The translations under genes and the position numbers were made by a program. Below are positions 34,338 through 42,871 of a stretch of DNA of 64,000 nt, piece after piece. Origin of the DNA: Nocardia iowensis (lineage in GTDB: Bacteria; Actinomycetota; Actinomycetes; Mycobacteriales; Mycobacteriaceae); the NCBI RefSeq assembly GCF_019222765.1, contig NZ_CP078145.1:8308001-8372000 (forward strand). The letters run 5' to 3'. Every line of letters starts with the position of its first letter. Position 1 is the first letter of the stretch. Below the pieces are notes generated by a model that saw nothing but the letters and a program-made list of their open reading frames with translations, searched no databases and had not been told where the DNA came from.

Positions 34338-35588
34338 CTATTTCGCGGCTTCCTGAATACGCTGCAACACCTGGGCCGGGTCGGTGCCCTGTGCGATGGT
34401 GCCCATCTGCTGCCGGATCGCGCCTTGCGCCGCAGCCCATTTCGCGTTGTTACTCGGGTAGAACTGTGCCACCGCGAGAGTGGAACCGAACGCCTTGGTC
34501 ACCGGATCCGAGGCCAGCTTGGCGGCCGCGCTGTTGGTGATCGGGATGAAGCCCTCTTTCGACACGAAGTTCGCGTAGACGTCGGCGCTGTAGAAGAAGT
34601 CGAGGAACTTCTTGATCGATTCGGTCTTCTTGCCGTCCTTCTTGAATGCCATCAGATGATCGGCCACGCCGAGGGTCACCGGGGTGCCGGACTTGGTCGG
34701 CGACGGCGCGGTCGAGTACTTCAGACTCGGGTTCTTCGCGGTGATCTGGCCGATGGTCGGGGGCAGGCCCTCGATCATGCCGATCTTGCCCTGGATGAAC
34801 GCGTTGATGACGTCCTTGCGGTCGGTCGCGCCCGGATTCGGCTGGGTGACACCGGCATCGGCGAGTTCACGCATCGCGCGCACGCCTTCGAGGTTCTGCG
34901 GGGTATCGACGGTGATCTTGTCACCGTCGGACCAGGAGCCACCCGCACCGAAGGTCCAGATGGACGTCTCGCCCTGGGCTTCCTCGCTGCCGAGCGGCAG
35001 GCCATAGCCGGAGACACCGCCACCGAGCGCCTGGATCTTCTTGGCCGCGTCGGTCAGCTCGGCCCAGGTCTTCGGCGGCGAGGCGATGCCGGCCTTGGCG
35101 AACAGGTCGGTGTTGTAGAACAGGGTGCGGGTCGAGGCGAACAGCGGGAGCGCGTACTGCGTTCCGTTCAGCGACGCGTTCTTGGCGAAGCCGGGCTGGA
35201 TGTCCGAAAGCACCTGCGGGGAGACGATTTCGGTCGCCGGGTAGAGCATTCCGTCATTGGCGAAGCTGGCGTAGGCGTCGATATTGAGGATGTCCGGCGT
35301 GGTCGACTTCGACTGGAGCTTGGTGCGCACCACGTCGTTGATCGAGTTCCACGACTCCATCTGCAGGTTCACCGTGATATCGGGGTTCTTCTTCTGGAAG
35401 TCCGCGATGATGCCGTCCCACAGCGCCTTCGTACCCGTGGCCCCGTCACTGTAGGCCGGGGCTAGGAAGTTGATCGTGGTGTCGGAGTCGGCGGAATCTT
35501 TCGAGCCGAACCCACAGGACGAGATCGCCAGCGCAAGGCCGGTGACCATCGCGACCCCCGCGAGCACGCCGTGGAGTGGTCTTTTCAC
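34338..35588 (-). CDS. Extracellular sugar-binding lipoprotein of an ABC transporter
   Basis: A 416-residue solute-binding protein. The lipoprotein signal has the lipobox AISSC, predicting lipidated Cys25. The body fits family-1 sugar-binding proteins (DILNIDAYASFANDGML, PLFASTRTLFYNTDLF, KTWAELTDAAKKIQ). It is first in the operon with two permeases and is divergent from the SIS-ROK-nagA series. The substrate is inferred to be an amino sugar or amino-sugar oligosaccharide from those neighbours. Confidence 0.92.
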   Translation of the reverse strand: MKRPLHGVLAGVAMVTGLALAISSCGFGSKDSADSDTTINFLAPAYSDGATGTKALWDGIIADFQKKNPDITVNLQMESWNSINDVVRTKLQSKSTTPDILNIDAYASFANDGMLYPATEIVSPQVLSDIQPGFAKNASLNGTQYALPLFASTRTLFYNTDLFAKAGIASPPKTWAELTDAAKKIQALGGGVSGYGLPLGSEEAQGETSIWTFGAGGSWSDGDKITVDTPQNLEGVRAMRELADAGVTQPNPGATDRKDVINAFIQGKIGMIEGLPPTIGQITAKNPSLKYSTAPSPTKSGTPVTLGVADHLMAFKKDGKKTESIKKFLDFFYSADVYANFVSKEGFIPITNSAAAKLASDPVTKAFGSTLAVAQFYPSNNAKWAAAQGAIRQQMGTIAQGTDPAQVLQRIQEAAK

Positions 35589-35716
35589 GAGTAGAACCTT
35601 TCAAATTTGCACACCCGGCGCCACTGGACAGCCGATGATGGGATCGAACTGATCGACCGACTATCAACATAGACCCAACCTTGATCGTATGTGACCGATT
35701 CGCTCGTAAATTTGAC

Positions 35717-36661
35717 ATGAACGATCACCGGGCGGATTCTGTTGTTGTGCCGATCTCCGCCGAACCCACGCCCGTGACCCATCTGGCCAACGAGGTCGCC
35801 ACCCAGCCTGACGACTGGGCGCGCGCCGAAACGATCGCCGCCGAGCACCGCGACATCCTCCCCCACAAGGGCGAGCGTGTGGCCGTGATCGGTTGCGGCA
35901 CTTCCCTGTTCATGTCCAAAGCGATCGCGGCGCTGCGCGAGGGCGCAGGCCACGGTCTGACCGACGCCTGGCCCGCCAGCGAGGTCCGCTACGGCCGCGA
36001 CTACGACCGCTACCTGGTGATCTGTCGCTCCGGCACGACCACCGAGGTGGTCAACGCCATGCGGGACATCCCAGCACACATTCCGCGCACCGTCATCTGC
36101 TCCAGCCCAGGCACCCCGGTGCTCGAGCTCGGCGACCCGATCCTGATCGATGAGGTCGACGAGGAGTCGGTGGTGCAGACCCGCTTCGCCACCACCACCC
36201 TGGCGATCCTGCGCTGGCACCTGGGCGAAGACCTCGCCCCGGTGATCGAGCAAGCCCGCGCGGTGCTCGCCGAGGATCCGGCGGTATCGCTCGCGAACGT
36301 CCGGCACGCCGAGGAGATCAGCTTCGTCGGCATGGGCTTCGCCGCCGCCATCGCCGAGGAAGCGGGTCTGAAGCTGCGCGAATCCTGCCAGTCCTGGACC
36401 GAGTCCTACCTGGCCACCGAGTACCGGCACGGCCCGATCGCCATCTCCGCGCCGGGTCGGGCGGTGTGGGCCTTCGGCCCGCTGGTGCCGAACTTCGCCG
36501 CCGACATCGCCGGCACCGGTGCGCACTTCGAGCACCGCGACATCGATGCGATGGCCGACCTGGTCCGAATCCATCAGCTGTGCGTACTGCGCGCCGCCGA
36601 TCTCGGTCTCGACCCCGACCACCCGCGTGGGCTCAATCGCTCGGTCGTCCTCGACCAGTGA
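35717..36661 (+). CDS. SIS-domain amino-sugar-phosphate isomerase/deaminase (AgaS/GlmS-like)
   Basis: A 314-residue protein of two SIS halves. The first has VIGCGTSLFMSKAI and CRSGTTTEVVNAM (phosphate-binding Ser/Thr). The second has FVGMGFAAAIAEEAGLKLRE and ATEYRHGPIA, as in GlmS and AgaS. It would deaminate and isomerise galactosamine- or glucosamine-6-phosphate. The start is uncertain: ATG 35717 has no ribosome site, and a frame from 35681 is open. The divergent promoter gap (35589-35716) holds four GATCG/CGATC words and two AAATTTG words, which could be regulator sites. It is first of five catabolic genes. Confidence 0.85.
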   Translation: MNDHRADSVVVPISAEPTPVTHLANEVATQPDDWARAETIAAEHRDILPHKGERVAVIGCGTSLFMSKAIAALREGAGHGLTDAWPASEVRYGRDYDRYLVICRSGTTTEVVNAMRDIPAHIPRTVICSSPGTPVLELGDPILIDEVDEESVVQTRFATTTLAILRWHLGEDLAPVIEQARAVLAEDPAVSLANVRHAEEISFVGMGFAAAIAEEAGLKLRESCQSWTESYLATEYRHGPIAISAPGRAVWAFGPLVPNFAADIAGTGAHFEHRDIDAMADLVRIHQLCVLRAADLGLDPDHPRGLNRSVVLDQ

Positions 36662-36743
36662 TCGGACCGGCCCGGTGAAACCCGACCCCACCGCGATACC
36701 TGGTATCGCGCCGTTCCCGGCACCGGGAACTACTGTGCGAAGT

Positions 36744-37709
36744 ATGGGAACGGCGCAGGAACCGACGGCTGCGGTCTTGCCGCAGCCGGACGCGTTGGCC
36801 GATGACGCGCTGGTGCTCGGTCTCGATGTCGGTGGCACCACCATCAAGGGTGAAATCACCGATGCCGCAGGCCGAGTGCTCGCCGTCGGTACCGTCGCCA
36901 CGCCGCAGGGCGAGGCCGCGTTCGAGGCCATGGGGGCGTTGGGCGACCAGCTGCTGTCCGAACTGACCGCAGAGCTGCGAAGCCGAGTGGGCCGGGCGGC
37001 CGTTGTACTGCCGGGCATCGTGGACACCGTGCGGTCGATCGCGGTGTTCAGCAGCAATGTCGGCTGGCGGGATGTGAAGGTCGGCGACCGGTTCAGTGAT
37101 CGCTGGGGCATCCCGGTTCTGATCGAACACGATGTGGCCGTGGCGGGTTGGGCCGAATGGCGCGTCGGTGCCGGGCGCGGATACGACAACGTGTGCGTGG
37201 TCATCCTCGGGACCGGAATCTCGGGCACCCTGTCCGTTGGCGGGCGTCTGCTGCGTAGCAGCTATGGGCAGGTCGGCGAATACGGTCACATTCCGGTTCG
37301 CGCGGACGGGCTGCCCTGCCTGTGCGGGAACACCGGTTGCGTCGAGACGATAGCCTCCGGTGCTTCGATAGCGCGTGCCTACACCCGTCGTTCCGGCCGC
37401 GAAATCAGCGGTGCGGCAGAAGTATTCGCCCTCGTCGATACCGACCCTGACGCCACGGCCGTGCTCGCCGACGCGGTGGACGCGCTCGCCGACGGCCTGA
37501 TCGGCATCGTCCACGCCGCATGCCCGGAACTGGTCATCCTCGGGGGTGGACTGGCGGGGGCCGGTGCCGCGCTGACCGAACCGCTGCACCGGGCCATTGC
37601 CGACCGGCTCCGGCTTGTTCCCGCGCCGCAGGTGGTGCTCGGCGAATTCGGCGCCCGTGCGGGGTTGGCGGGAGCCGCGCTGTTCGCCCGGCAGGGAGCA
37701 CTCGAATGA
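36744..37709 (+). CDS. ROK-family sugar kinase
   Basis: Probably phosphorylates N-acetylgalactosamine or N-acetylglucosamine at C6. The 321-residue protein has the ATP loop LGLDVGGTTIKG, the catalytic region VLIEHDVAVAGWAEWRVGAG, and the zinc motif CLCGNTGCVE of ROK proteins, then LGGGLAGAG. There is no N-terminal helix-turn-helix, so it is a kinase rather than a ROK repressor. ATG 36744 is one start; GTG 36675 would add 23 residues. It lies between the SIS and nagA genes. Confidence 0.9.
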   Translation: MGTAQEPTAAVLPQPDALADDALVLGLDVGGTTIKGEITDAAGRVLAVGTVATPQGEAAFEAMGALGDQLLSELTAELRSRVGRAAVVLPGIVDTVRSIAVFSSNVGWRDVKVGDRFSDRWGIPVLIEHDVAVAGWAEWRVGAGRGYDNVCVVILGTGISGTLSVGGRLLRSSYGQVGEYGHIPVRADGLPCLCGNTGCVETIASGASIARAYTRRSGREISGAAEVFALVDTDPDATAVLADAVDALADGLIGIVHAACPELVILGGGLAGAGAALTEPLHRAIADRLRLVPAPQVVLGEFGARAGLAGAALFARQGALE

Positions 37710-37758
37710 TCGGCGCGTCCGTTGCACTCGGCGGTATCCGAAGCAAGGGGATGTCCGC

Positions 37759-38919
37759 GTGGTGACCGATACCGAACTGGTGATTCGCGGGCGTGTGGTG
37801 TCGGCGAGCGCTCAGCTGGACGACGGCGTGGTCTCGATCGTCGGCGAACGGATCGGGGCCGTGCTGCCGTTCGCGGAGTGGGTTGCGGCGCATCCGGATT
37901 CGGCCGAACCCACGTTTTCGGGGACGCTGCTGCCGGGGCTCGTTGACATTCACAATCACGGCGGATTCGGGCATCGGTTCGATACCGTCGACGCGGCGCA
38001 AGCGCGGGCGGCGGCGGAATTTCATCACGCGAGCGGGTCGACGACCGTGGTCGCGAGCGTGGTCACCGGGGCCGCCGCGGACATGGTCGAGCAGACTGCC
38101 GTGTTGCGGGAGTTGGCGGCGGCGGGGTTTCTCGGTGGTATTCATGCCGAGGGGCCGTTTCTGTCGGAAGCGCGGTGCGGGGCGCAGGATCCGCGTTTCC
38201 TACGCGATCCGGATCTGGAACTGACCGATCAACTGCTCGCTGCCGGCGGCGGACACCTGCGGGTGATGACCCTGGCGCCGGAGCGCTCCGGCTATGACGC
38301 TGTCGCGCAACGGCTTACCGAGCACGGTGTGGTGGTTTCGCTGGGACACAGCAACGCCGACTACACCTCGTTCCTGAAGGCGTTGCGGCCCAACGGCTTC
38401 GGCACGTTGGTCACGCATCTGGCGAACGGTATGGCGCCACTGCACCACCGCGAGCCAGGCCCGGTCGGAGCGAGCCTGGTCGCTGCCGCGGCGGGGCACG
38501 CGACGGTCGAGCTGATCGGTGACGGGGTGCATGTGGACGGCGGTTTCGCCGCGCTGGTCTTCGCGACCGCGCCAGGGCGGGTCGCGCTGATCACCGATGC
38601 CATGCAGGCGGCCGGGCTGACGGACGGCGAATATCAACTCGGGCCGCAGTCGGTCACGGTGCGCCAAGGGGTCGCCAGGATCGCGAATGGTTCGATCGCG
38701 GGCGGCATCAGTACGTTGCTCGATTGTGTGGCGCGTGCGGTGCGCGAGTCCGGTGTGCCACTGGCCGATGCCGTGCTGGCGGCGACGGCTACCCCGGCGG
38801 CGGCCATCGGACTGACCGAGGTGGGCGACCTGCGAAAGGGCGATTTCGCCGACGTATTGATAGTCGATACGAATCTCCAGTTGCGCCGGGTGCTCAGACG
38901 AGGACAGTGGTTGTCGTGA
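37759..38919 (+). CDS. nagA: N-acetyl-amino-sugar-6-phosphate deacetylase (NagA/AgaA type)
   Basis: Removes acetate from N-acetylglucosamine- or N-acetylgalactosamine-6-phosphate. The 386-residue amidohydrolase has the metal pair DIHNHGG (His65, His67), IHAEGPFLSEA with the metal Glu, SLGHSNADY, THLANGMAPLHHR, GDGVHVDGG and LITDAMQAAG with the catalytic Asp. The GTG at 37759 (or 37762) follows AAGGGG. Its stop overlaps the kinase gene (GTGA). Sequence alone does not separate the two sugar epimers. Confidence 0.93.
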   Translation: MVTDTELVIRGRVVSASAQLDDGVVSIVGERIGAVLPFAEWVAAHPDSAEPTFSGTLLPGLVDIHNHGGFGHRFDTVDAAQARAAAEFHHASGSTTVVASVVTGAAADMVEQTAVLRELAAAGFLGGIHAEGPFLSEARCGAQDPRFLRDPDLELTDQLLAAGGGHLRVMTLAPERSGYDAVAQRLTEHGVVVSLGHSNADYTSFLKALRPNGFGTLVTHLANGMAPLHHREPGPVGASLVAAAAGHATVELIGDGVHVDGGFAALVFATAPGRVALITDAMQAAGLTDGEYQLGPQSVTVRQGVARIANGSIAGGISTLLDCVARAVRESGVPLADAVLAATATPAAAIGLTEVGDLRKGDFADVLIVDTNLQLRRVLRRGQWLS

Positions 38920-39869
38920 TCCTCACCGTGACGATGAATCCTGCCTACGACATGACCTATCGCGTCGAGCACTTCGAGCGCGGTCAGGCACATCGGGTCA
39001 GCTCGGTCGAACAGCGCATCGGCGGTAAGGGCATCAATGTCACGCGGGTGTTGAATCAGCTCGGAAAATACGCCAGGGCAACCGGCTTCGCCGACCACGC
39101 CTTCGCAGCCGCCGCCGAGCTGGAGATGCCGGTCGACTTCGTGCACGCGCTGCCCTGGGTCCGGCGGACCGTGGTGATCAGCGAATCCGAAGACGGCACC
39201 GCGACCGCACTGTGGGAGCCGGGCGCCCGCGTCTCCAATCCGCACGCCGCCGAACAACTCGCGGTCCGGGTGGCGGGGATGATGCCCGAGATCGATGGCC
39301 TGGTCATCTCCGGGTCGCTGCCCGGCGGGATCGCGGCGTCGCTGCCCGCGGAGATCGCCCGCACCGCCATCGCGGCCGACGTGCCGACCATCTGCGATGT
39401 CGACGGCGAGGCTCTGCGCCTGGCCGCTCAGGTTCCCGGCGTCATCCTCATGCCCAATGGCGATGAGCTACAACGCCTCACCGGCATCAAGCCCGCCACC
39501 GCCGACGAGGTCGTCACCGCCGCCAAGCCCTTGATCGACCGCGGTGTCCGTGCCGTCGTCGCCACCCGCGGCGCCGACGGCATGGTCGCGGTCACCGCCG
39601 ACGGCGCCTGGTTCGCCGCCCTCCCCCAACCCCTTGCCGGAAACCCCACCGGCGCAGGCGATTCCGCCACCGCCGCGGTAATCGCGGCCCTGACCTCGGA
39701 CCCCGTCCCCGACTGGCCCGCCATCCTCACCGACGCCGTAGCCACCTCCGCCGCCGCCGTGGTAATCCCCGTCGCCGGTGAAATAGATCGCTGCCTACGT
39801 ACCCGCATCGCCCCCACCGTCCGAGTCACCCAACTCGACCTACCGACCCGCCAAGAAACCGCCCCGTGA
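38916..39869 (+). CDS. PfkB-family sugar-phosphate kinase (1-phosphofructokinase/tagatose-6-phosphate kinase type)
   Basis: A 317-residue kinase of the FruK/LacC branch. It begins ILTVTMNPAYDMTYRV, has RIGGKGINVTRVLNQLG (substrate region) and NPTGAGDSATAAV with the catalytic Asp. In this cluster it would turn tagatose- or fructose-6-phosphate into the 1,6-bisphosphate. The GTG start overlaps the nagA stop by 4 nt. Placement between deacetylase and aldolase supports a tagatose pathway. Confidence 0.88.
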   Translation: MILTVTMNPAYDMTYRVEHFERGQAHRVSSVEQRIGGKGINVTRVLNQLGKYARATGFADHAFAAAAELEMPVDFVHALPWVRRTVVISESEDGTATALWEPGARVSNPHAAEQLAVRVAGMMPEIDGLVISGSLPGGIAASLPAEIARTAIAADVPTICDVDGEALRLAAQVPGVILMPNGDELQRLTGIKPATADEVVTAAKPLIDRGVRAVVATRGADGMVAVTADGAWFAALPQPLAGNPTGAGDSATAAVIAALTSDPVPDWPAILTDAVATSAAAVVIPVAGEIDRCLRTRIAPTVRVTQLDLPTRQETAP

Positions 39870-39918
39870 ATGTGCTTGTCGAGCAGTCGGGCGTGTTGAG
39901 TTTTCAGGAGAGATACCT

Positions 39919-40746
39919 ATGCCGCTGACGCCTGTTGCCGATTTGATCGCTTCCGCGAGGCCGGGTGGGCTCGGTGCGTTCAATGTGATCACCTTGGAGC
40001 ATGCGGAGGCCATCGCGGCGGCGGCGGAATCGGCGAACCGGCCTGTGGTGCTGCAACTTTCGGAGAACACGGCGATCTATCACGGCAACCTGGCTCCGTT
40101 GGCCCTCGCCTGCCTGCGCATCGCGGCGGACAGCACGGCCGCCATCGCGGTCCACCTCGACCACGCGACCAGCCCTGAACTGGTGCGCGCCGCAGTCGAT
40201 CTCGGCATCCGCTCGGTCATGTACGACGGCTCCACCCTCGATTACGCCGCCAACGTCGCCACCACCGCCGACATCACGCGCTGGTGCCACGACCGCGACG
40301 TTCACGTCGAAGCCGAACTCGGTGAGGTCGGCGGCAAAGACGGTGCGCACGCCCCCGGTGTCCGCACCGATCCCGACGAGGCGGTCGAATTCGTCGCCGC
40401 GACCGGCGTAGACGCCCTGGCCGTAGCCGTCGGCTCCTCGCACGCCATGCACACCCGCACCGCCACCCTCGACAATGATCTCATCGCCCACCTCGCCGCC
40501 AAGGTCCCCGTCCCCCTCGTCCTGCACGGCTCCTCCGGCGTCCCCGACGAAGGCCTGCGCGCCGCAGTCGAACACGGCATCACCAAGGTCAACATCGCCA
40601 CCCGCCTCAACGTCCTGATGACCGAGGCCATCCGCACCACCCTCGCCACCGACCCCACCCTCTCCGACCCCCGCAAATACCTGACCCCCGCCCGCACCGC
40701 AATCCACACCGAGGTAGTCCACTTCCTCCACCTCCTAGCCCCCTAA
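39919..40746 (+). CDS. Class II fructose/tagatose-bisphosphate aldolase
   Basis: Cleaves the ketose bisphosphate to dihydroxyacetone phosphate and glyceraldehyde 3-phosphate. The 275-residue length is close to GatY/KbaY (about 285) rather than the longer FbaA. Features: GAFNVITLEHAEAI, VHLDHATSP (zinc His), VHVEAELGEVGGKDG, AVGSSHAMH and LHGSSGVP (zinc His), and a final KVNIATRLN. A strong AGGAGAG site precedes ATG 39919. It completes the five-step route begun by the ROK kinase. Confidence 0.9.
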   Translation: MPLTPVADLIASARPGGLGAFNVITLEHAEAIAAAAESANRPVVLQLSENTAIYHGNLAPLALACLRIAADSTAAIAVHLDHATSPELVRAAVDLGIRSVMYDGSTLDYAANVATTADITRWCHDRDVHVEAELGEVGGKDGAHAPGVRTDPDEAVEFVAATGVDALAVAVGSSHAMHTRTATLDNDLIAHLAAKVPVPLVLHGSSGVPDEGLRAAVEHGITKVNIATRLNVLMTEAIRTTLATDPTLSDPRKYLTPARTAIHTEVVHFLHLLAP

Positions 40747-41339
40747 CCTTCGCCCAACGGGACCTGACCGAGACCGGGTGGGGTTCGCCTGGTGGTTCGC
40801 CGGAGGTAGGTCTCCGTTCGTGTCAGAAGAGGAGCGGTCGGCGACGCCAGGAGTCAACGCCGCCGACCGCGGGGTGCGGTGGACCGGGGCAGCCGATCCA
40901 CCGGTGCTAGGAACCAACCAAACCAACAACCCCACCATGCCTGCCCCACCTGAGCACTTCACCCCACCTGCCCTGAGAGTCCCTTAGGAAACTCGCGTCA
41001 CCAGCCCCACCCACCCGAGGCGACTGCCCTCCAGCCAGGCGCCCAACGGGAAGCCCGCGGAGATCACGAGCTATGTCCCGCTCGGCATGGGGTTAGGCGG
41101 CCGGCGGCGCGGGCGAGGGAGGGGCGCCACCGGCCGGGGGATGGTGGGCCAGGGCAGGTGGCCCACCAGGCGAGTTGTCGGAGTAGTGAGGTGATTCCGA
41201 CGCACTCAGCCTGCCGACCCCACCTGGGTGGTCCCCCCAGCCGAGCTGAGAGTCCCCTGGGAGCCCTGCGAAACGCGAGTGGCACACCATGGAGTGGTCT
41301 TCTCGTGTTTCGCCGCAGCCATGTGCTACTCGCGGGGTT
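40747..41339. other. Gene-poor gap after the aldolase gene
   Basis: About 590 nt with no convincing gene; the translations are Pro/Gly/Arg-rich. Two related stretches share CTGAGAGTCCC (40973-40983 and 41246-41256), each followed by a TGGGA/TAGGA-like piece and an AAACxCG word. ACTCGCGT (40991-40998) and ACGCGAGT (41273-41280) are inverted copies of each other. This may be the remains of a duplicated or recombined segment. Confidence 0.35.
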
Positions 41340-41540
41340 TCAGAGGTGGGCGATGAAGACAGACCAGGCGGCGTTGGTGAACGTGAGAATGGGCTGGGAG
41401 GCTCGTGAACCTTGATACTTACTATCGCGCACTAGGACTCGATCGCCGTCGAATCGCACTTCGACGCAAGTCTGGGTGTCACCGGAGTGAGAAGACTTGA
41501 ACCAGCCCGTGCCGGTGGAGACCTGATCGGCGGAACTCAC
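41340..41540 (-). CDS. DUF397-domain small protein
   Basis: A 66-residue DUF397 protein: WFKSSHSGDTQTCVEVRF, VLVRDSKYQGS and the C-terminal PILTFTNAAWSVFI are diagnostic. The GTG start at 41540 overlaps the stop of the XRE-DUF5753 gene (GTGA). Such pairs (WhiJ/AbaA-like) are numerous in Streptomyces and Nocardia, and the small protein is thought to act with, or against, the adjacent regulator. The specific role here is unknown. Confidence 0.93.
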   Translation of the reverse strand: MSSADQVSTGTGWFKSSHSGDTQTCVEVRFDGDRVLVRDSKYQGSRASQPILTFTNAAWSVFIAHL

Positions 41541-42418
41541 AACAACGACTTTAGTCGAGCTGCTGAACTTTCGATCAGATCCAAGGATTCGTCCCGGCCC
41601 AGCGCAAGCGATCGGGCGCGTTCGTACAGGAACCGAAGGTCACGGACCCGGGTCTCCTTCTTGTCCACATCATCGACATAGAGCTCGCCGAACACTGCCG
41701 ATTCGTGCCAGGCGAGGGTCGGGAGACGAGGACTCTCGAAGTCGAGCAAATGAAATGTGGAGCCAGCCAAGATCGTTCCGGTGGAGACGAACGGAATCAC
41801 TCGGAGGTCCACATTGTCGGGGTGCGTACGGATGGCTTCCGCCAGATAGCACAGTTGGCGATAGAGCACCCCTGGACCACCGATCTGCTGGGTGAGCGCC
41901 GCTTCGCCGATCACTACCGTCAACTGGACGCGGTCAGCGCCGGCCAAACGTTCTTGTCGCCGCAAGCGAACCTCGACGCGCTGATCGACCTCGACCGCCG
42001 GAACCGTCGCCACCGGGGAAACCATCAGCGCGCGTATGTACTCCTCGCCCTGCAAAAGGCCTGGCATCAGCACACTTTCGTAGGTGCGAATCGTCTGCGC
42101 GCCGGATTCGAGACCGTAATAGCGGAGCAACAGGTCACCGAACAGGGTGGTGTACTTCGTCCACCACCCGCGTCCTCTCGCCGCCTCGCGTAACTCCATC
42201 AGCTCGTTCTGCTCGGTGTCGTCGATCTCCAGGATGTCCAACAACTGCTCGAGCTTGCCCTTCGGCAGCAGGTTGCGTTCGTTCTCGATGTGCGACCAGT
42301 AGGCCGGCGATACCTCGAGGGCTTTGGTGATCGAGGCGGCTCCGATGCCCAACTCCAACCGCCGCTGTCGCAGCCGGAGCGCCAGTTCCCAGAGCGCAAC
42401 CGCAGGTGACAGGGCCAT
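41537..42418 (-). CDS. XRE-type regulator with DUF5753 domain
   Basis: A 293-residue WhiJ-like regulator. The helix-turn-helix spans about residues 12-70 (LRLRQRRLELGIGAASITKA, SPAYWSHIENERNLLPKGK). The DUF5753 domain follows (YYGLESGAQTIRTYESVLMP, PGLLQGEEYIRALM, EVRLRRQERL, STFHLLDFES). The ATG at 42418 shares a short AT-rich divergent promoter with the 42.56-kb small gene. It is co-translated with the DUF397 gene. Confidence 0.92.
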   Translation of the reverse strand: MALSPAVALWELALRLRQRRLELGIGAASITKALEVSPAYWSHIENERNLLPKGKLEQLLDILEIDDTEQNELMELREAARGRGWWTKYTTLFGDLLLRYYGLESGAQTIRTYESVLMPGLLQGEEYIRALMVSPVATVPAVEVDQRVEVRLRRQERLAGADRVQLTVVIGEAALTQQIGGPGVLYRQLCYLAEAIRTHPDNVDLRVIPFVSTGTILAGSTFHLLDFESPRLPTLAWHESAVFGELYVDDVDKKETRVRDLRFLYERARSLALGRDESLDLIESSAARLKSLL

Positions 42419-42463
42419 GGGCGAATAGTACAGCCAACACTCTCCGCACCTAAATGCCCTAAA

Positions 42464-42492
42464 TTGACTTGTATAGTTTACGACCCTATAGT
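42464..42492 (+). promoter_or_regulatory. Sigma-70-type promoter for the 42.56-kb small gene
   Basis: TTGACT (42464-42469) and TATAGT (42487-42492) are separated by exactly 17 nt, close to the housekeeping consensus. Transcription would start near 42499, about 60 nt before the GTG start. A second TATAGT at 42472-42477 could act for another start. The site lies in the gap shared with the divergent XRE gene. Confidence 0.75.
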
Positions 42493-42559
42493 GGCTGTGT
42501 CACACATCACAGGCGGGACTCCTCAACCAAGCCCGCACGGTGGGAACGAGGGGGTTCGC

Positions 42560-42862
42560 GTGTCTGTGCATGTCATCGGTAGCGGCTGGATGGTCAGTGA
42601 TCGGACGGCGCATCAGGCTCGGCGGGTCAGTGCGGATGCTTGGGTGGTGTCGTATCTGCGGGGTCGGATGTTGACTACGGAGCAGGCTACGGCGGCTATT
42701 CAAGTGGCGGAGGCGGTTTCGCTGATGGATGAGTTGGCGCGGCGAGTGGGGCTTACGGCGCTGGAGGCGATCGGATTGGCCGTTATCGAAACGCCGTGGG
42801 AGACACCGTCGTCCAAGCGGTATCGGTTACTACCTCGCCCGGCGGGTCGGCACCACCGCTGA
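42560..42862 (+). CDS. Small conserved protein with WVVSYL motif, paralogue of the 16.5-kb gene
   Basis: A 100-residue protein of unknown function. GTG 42560 was chosen because it follows GAGGGGG and lies below a near-consensus promoter; an open frame further upstream would start inside that promoter. The core (AWVVSYLRGRMLTTEQAT, IQVAEAVSLMDELARRVG, LTALEAIGLAVIE) aligns with the small protein at 16.5 kb. It is divergent from the XRE-DUF5753 gene, repeating the layout seen beside the NB-ARC gene. A regulator partner is the simplest guess. Confidence 0.72.
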   Translation: MSVHVIGSGWMVSDRTAHQARRVSADAWVVSYLRGRMLTTEQATAAIQVAEAVSLMDELARRVGLTALEAIGLAVIETPWETPSSKRYRLLPRPAGRHHR

Positions 42863-42871
42863 GGCCGGACC

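Noticed and set aside
36744..37709. ROK transcriptional repressor
   Set aside because: There is no N-terminal helix-turn-helix, and the gene sits between catabolic enzymes; kinase is the better call.
40778..40987. Possible 69-codon gene after the aldolase
   Set aside because: Composition is Pro/Gly-rich, no ribosome site, no family; more likely intergenic.
41246..41256. CTGAGA resembling the TPP riboswitch element
   Set aside because: The other conserved TPP pieces and a thiamine gene are missing; the word is repeated at 40973 in an unrelated context.
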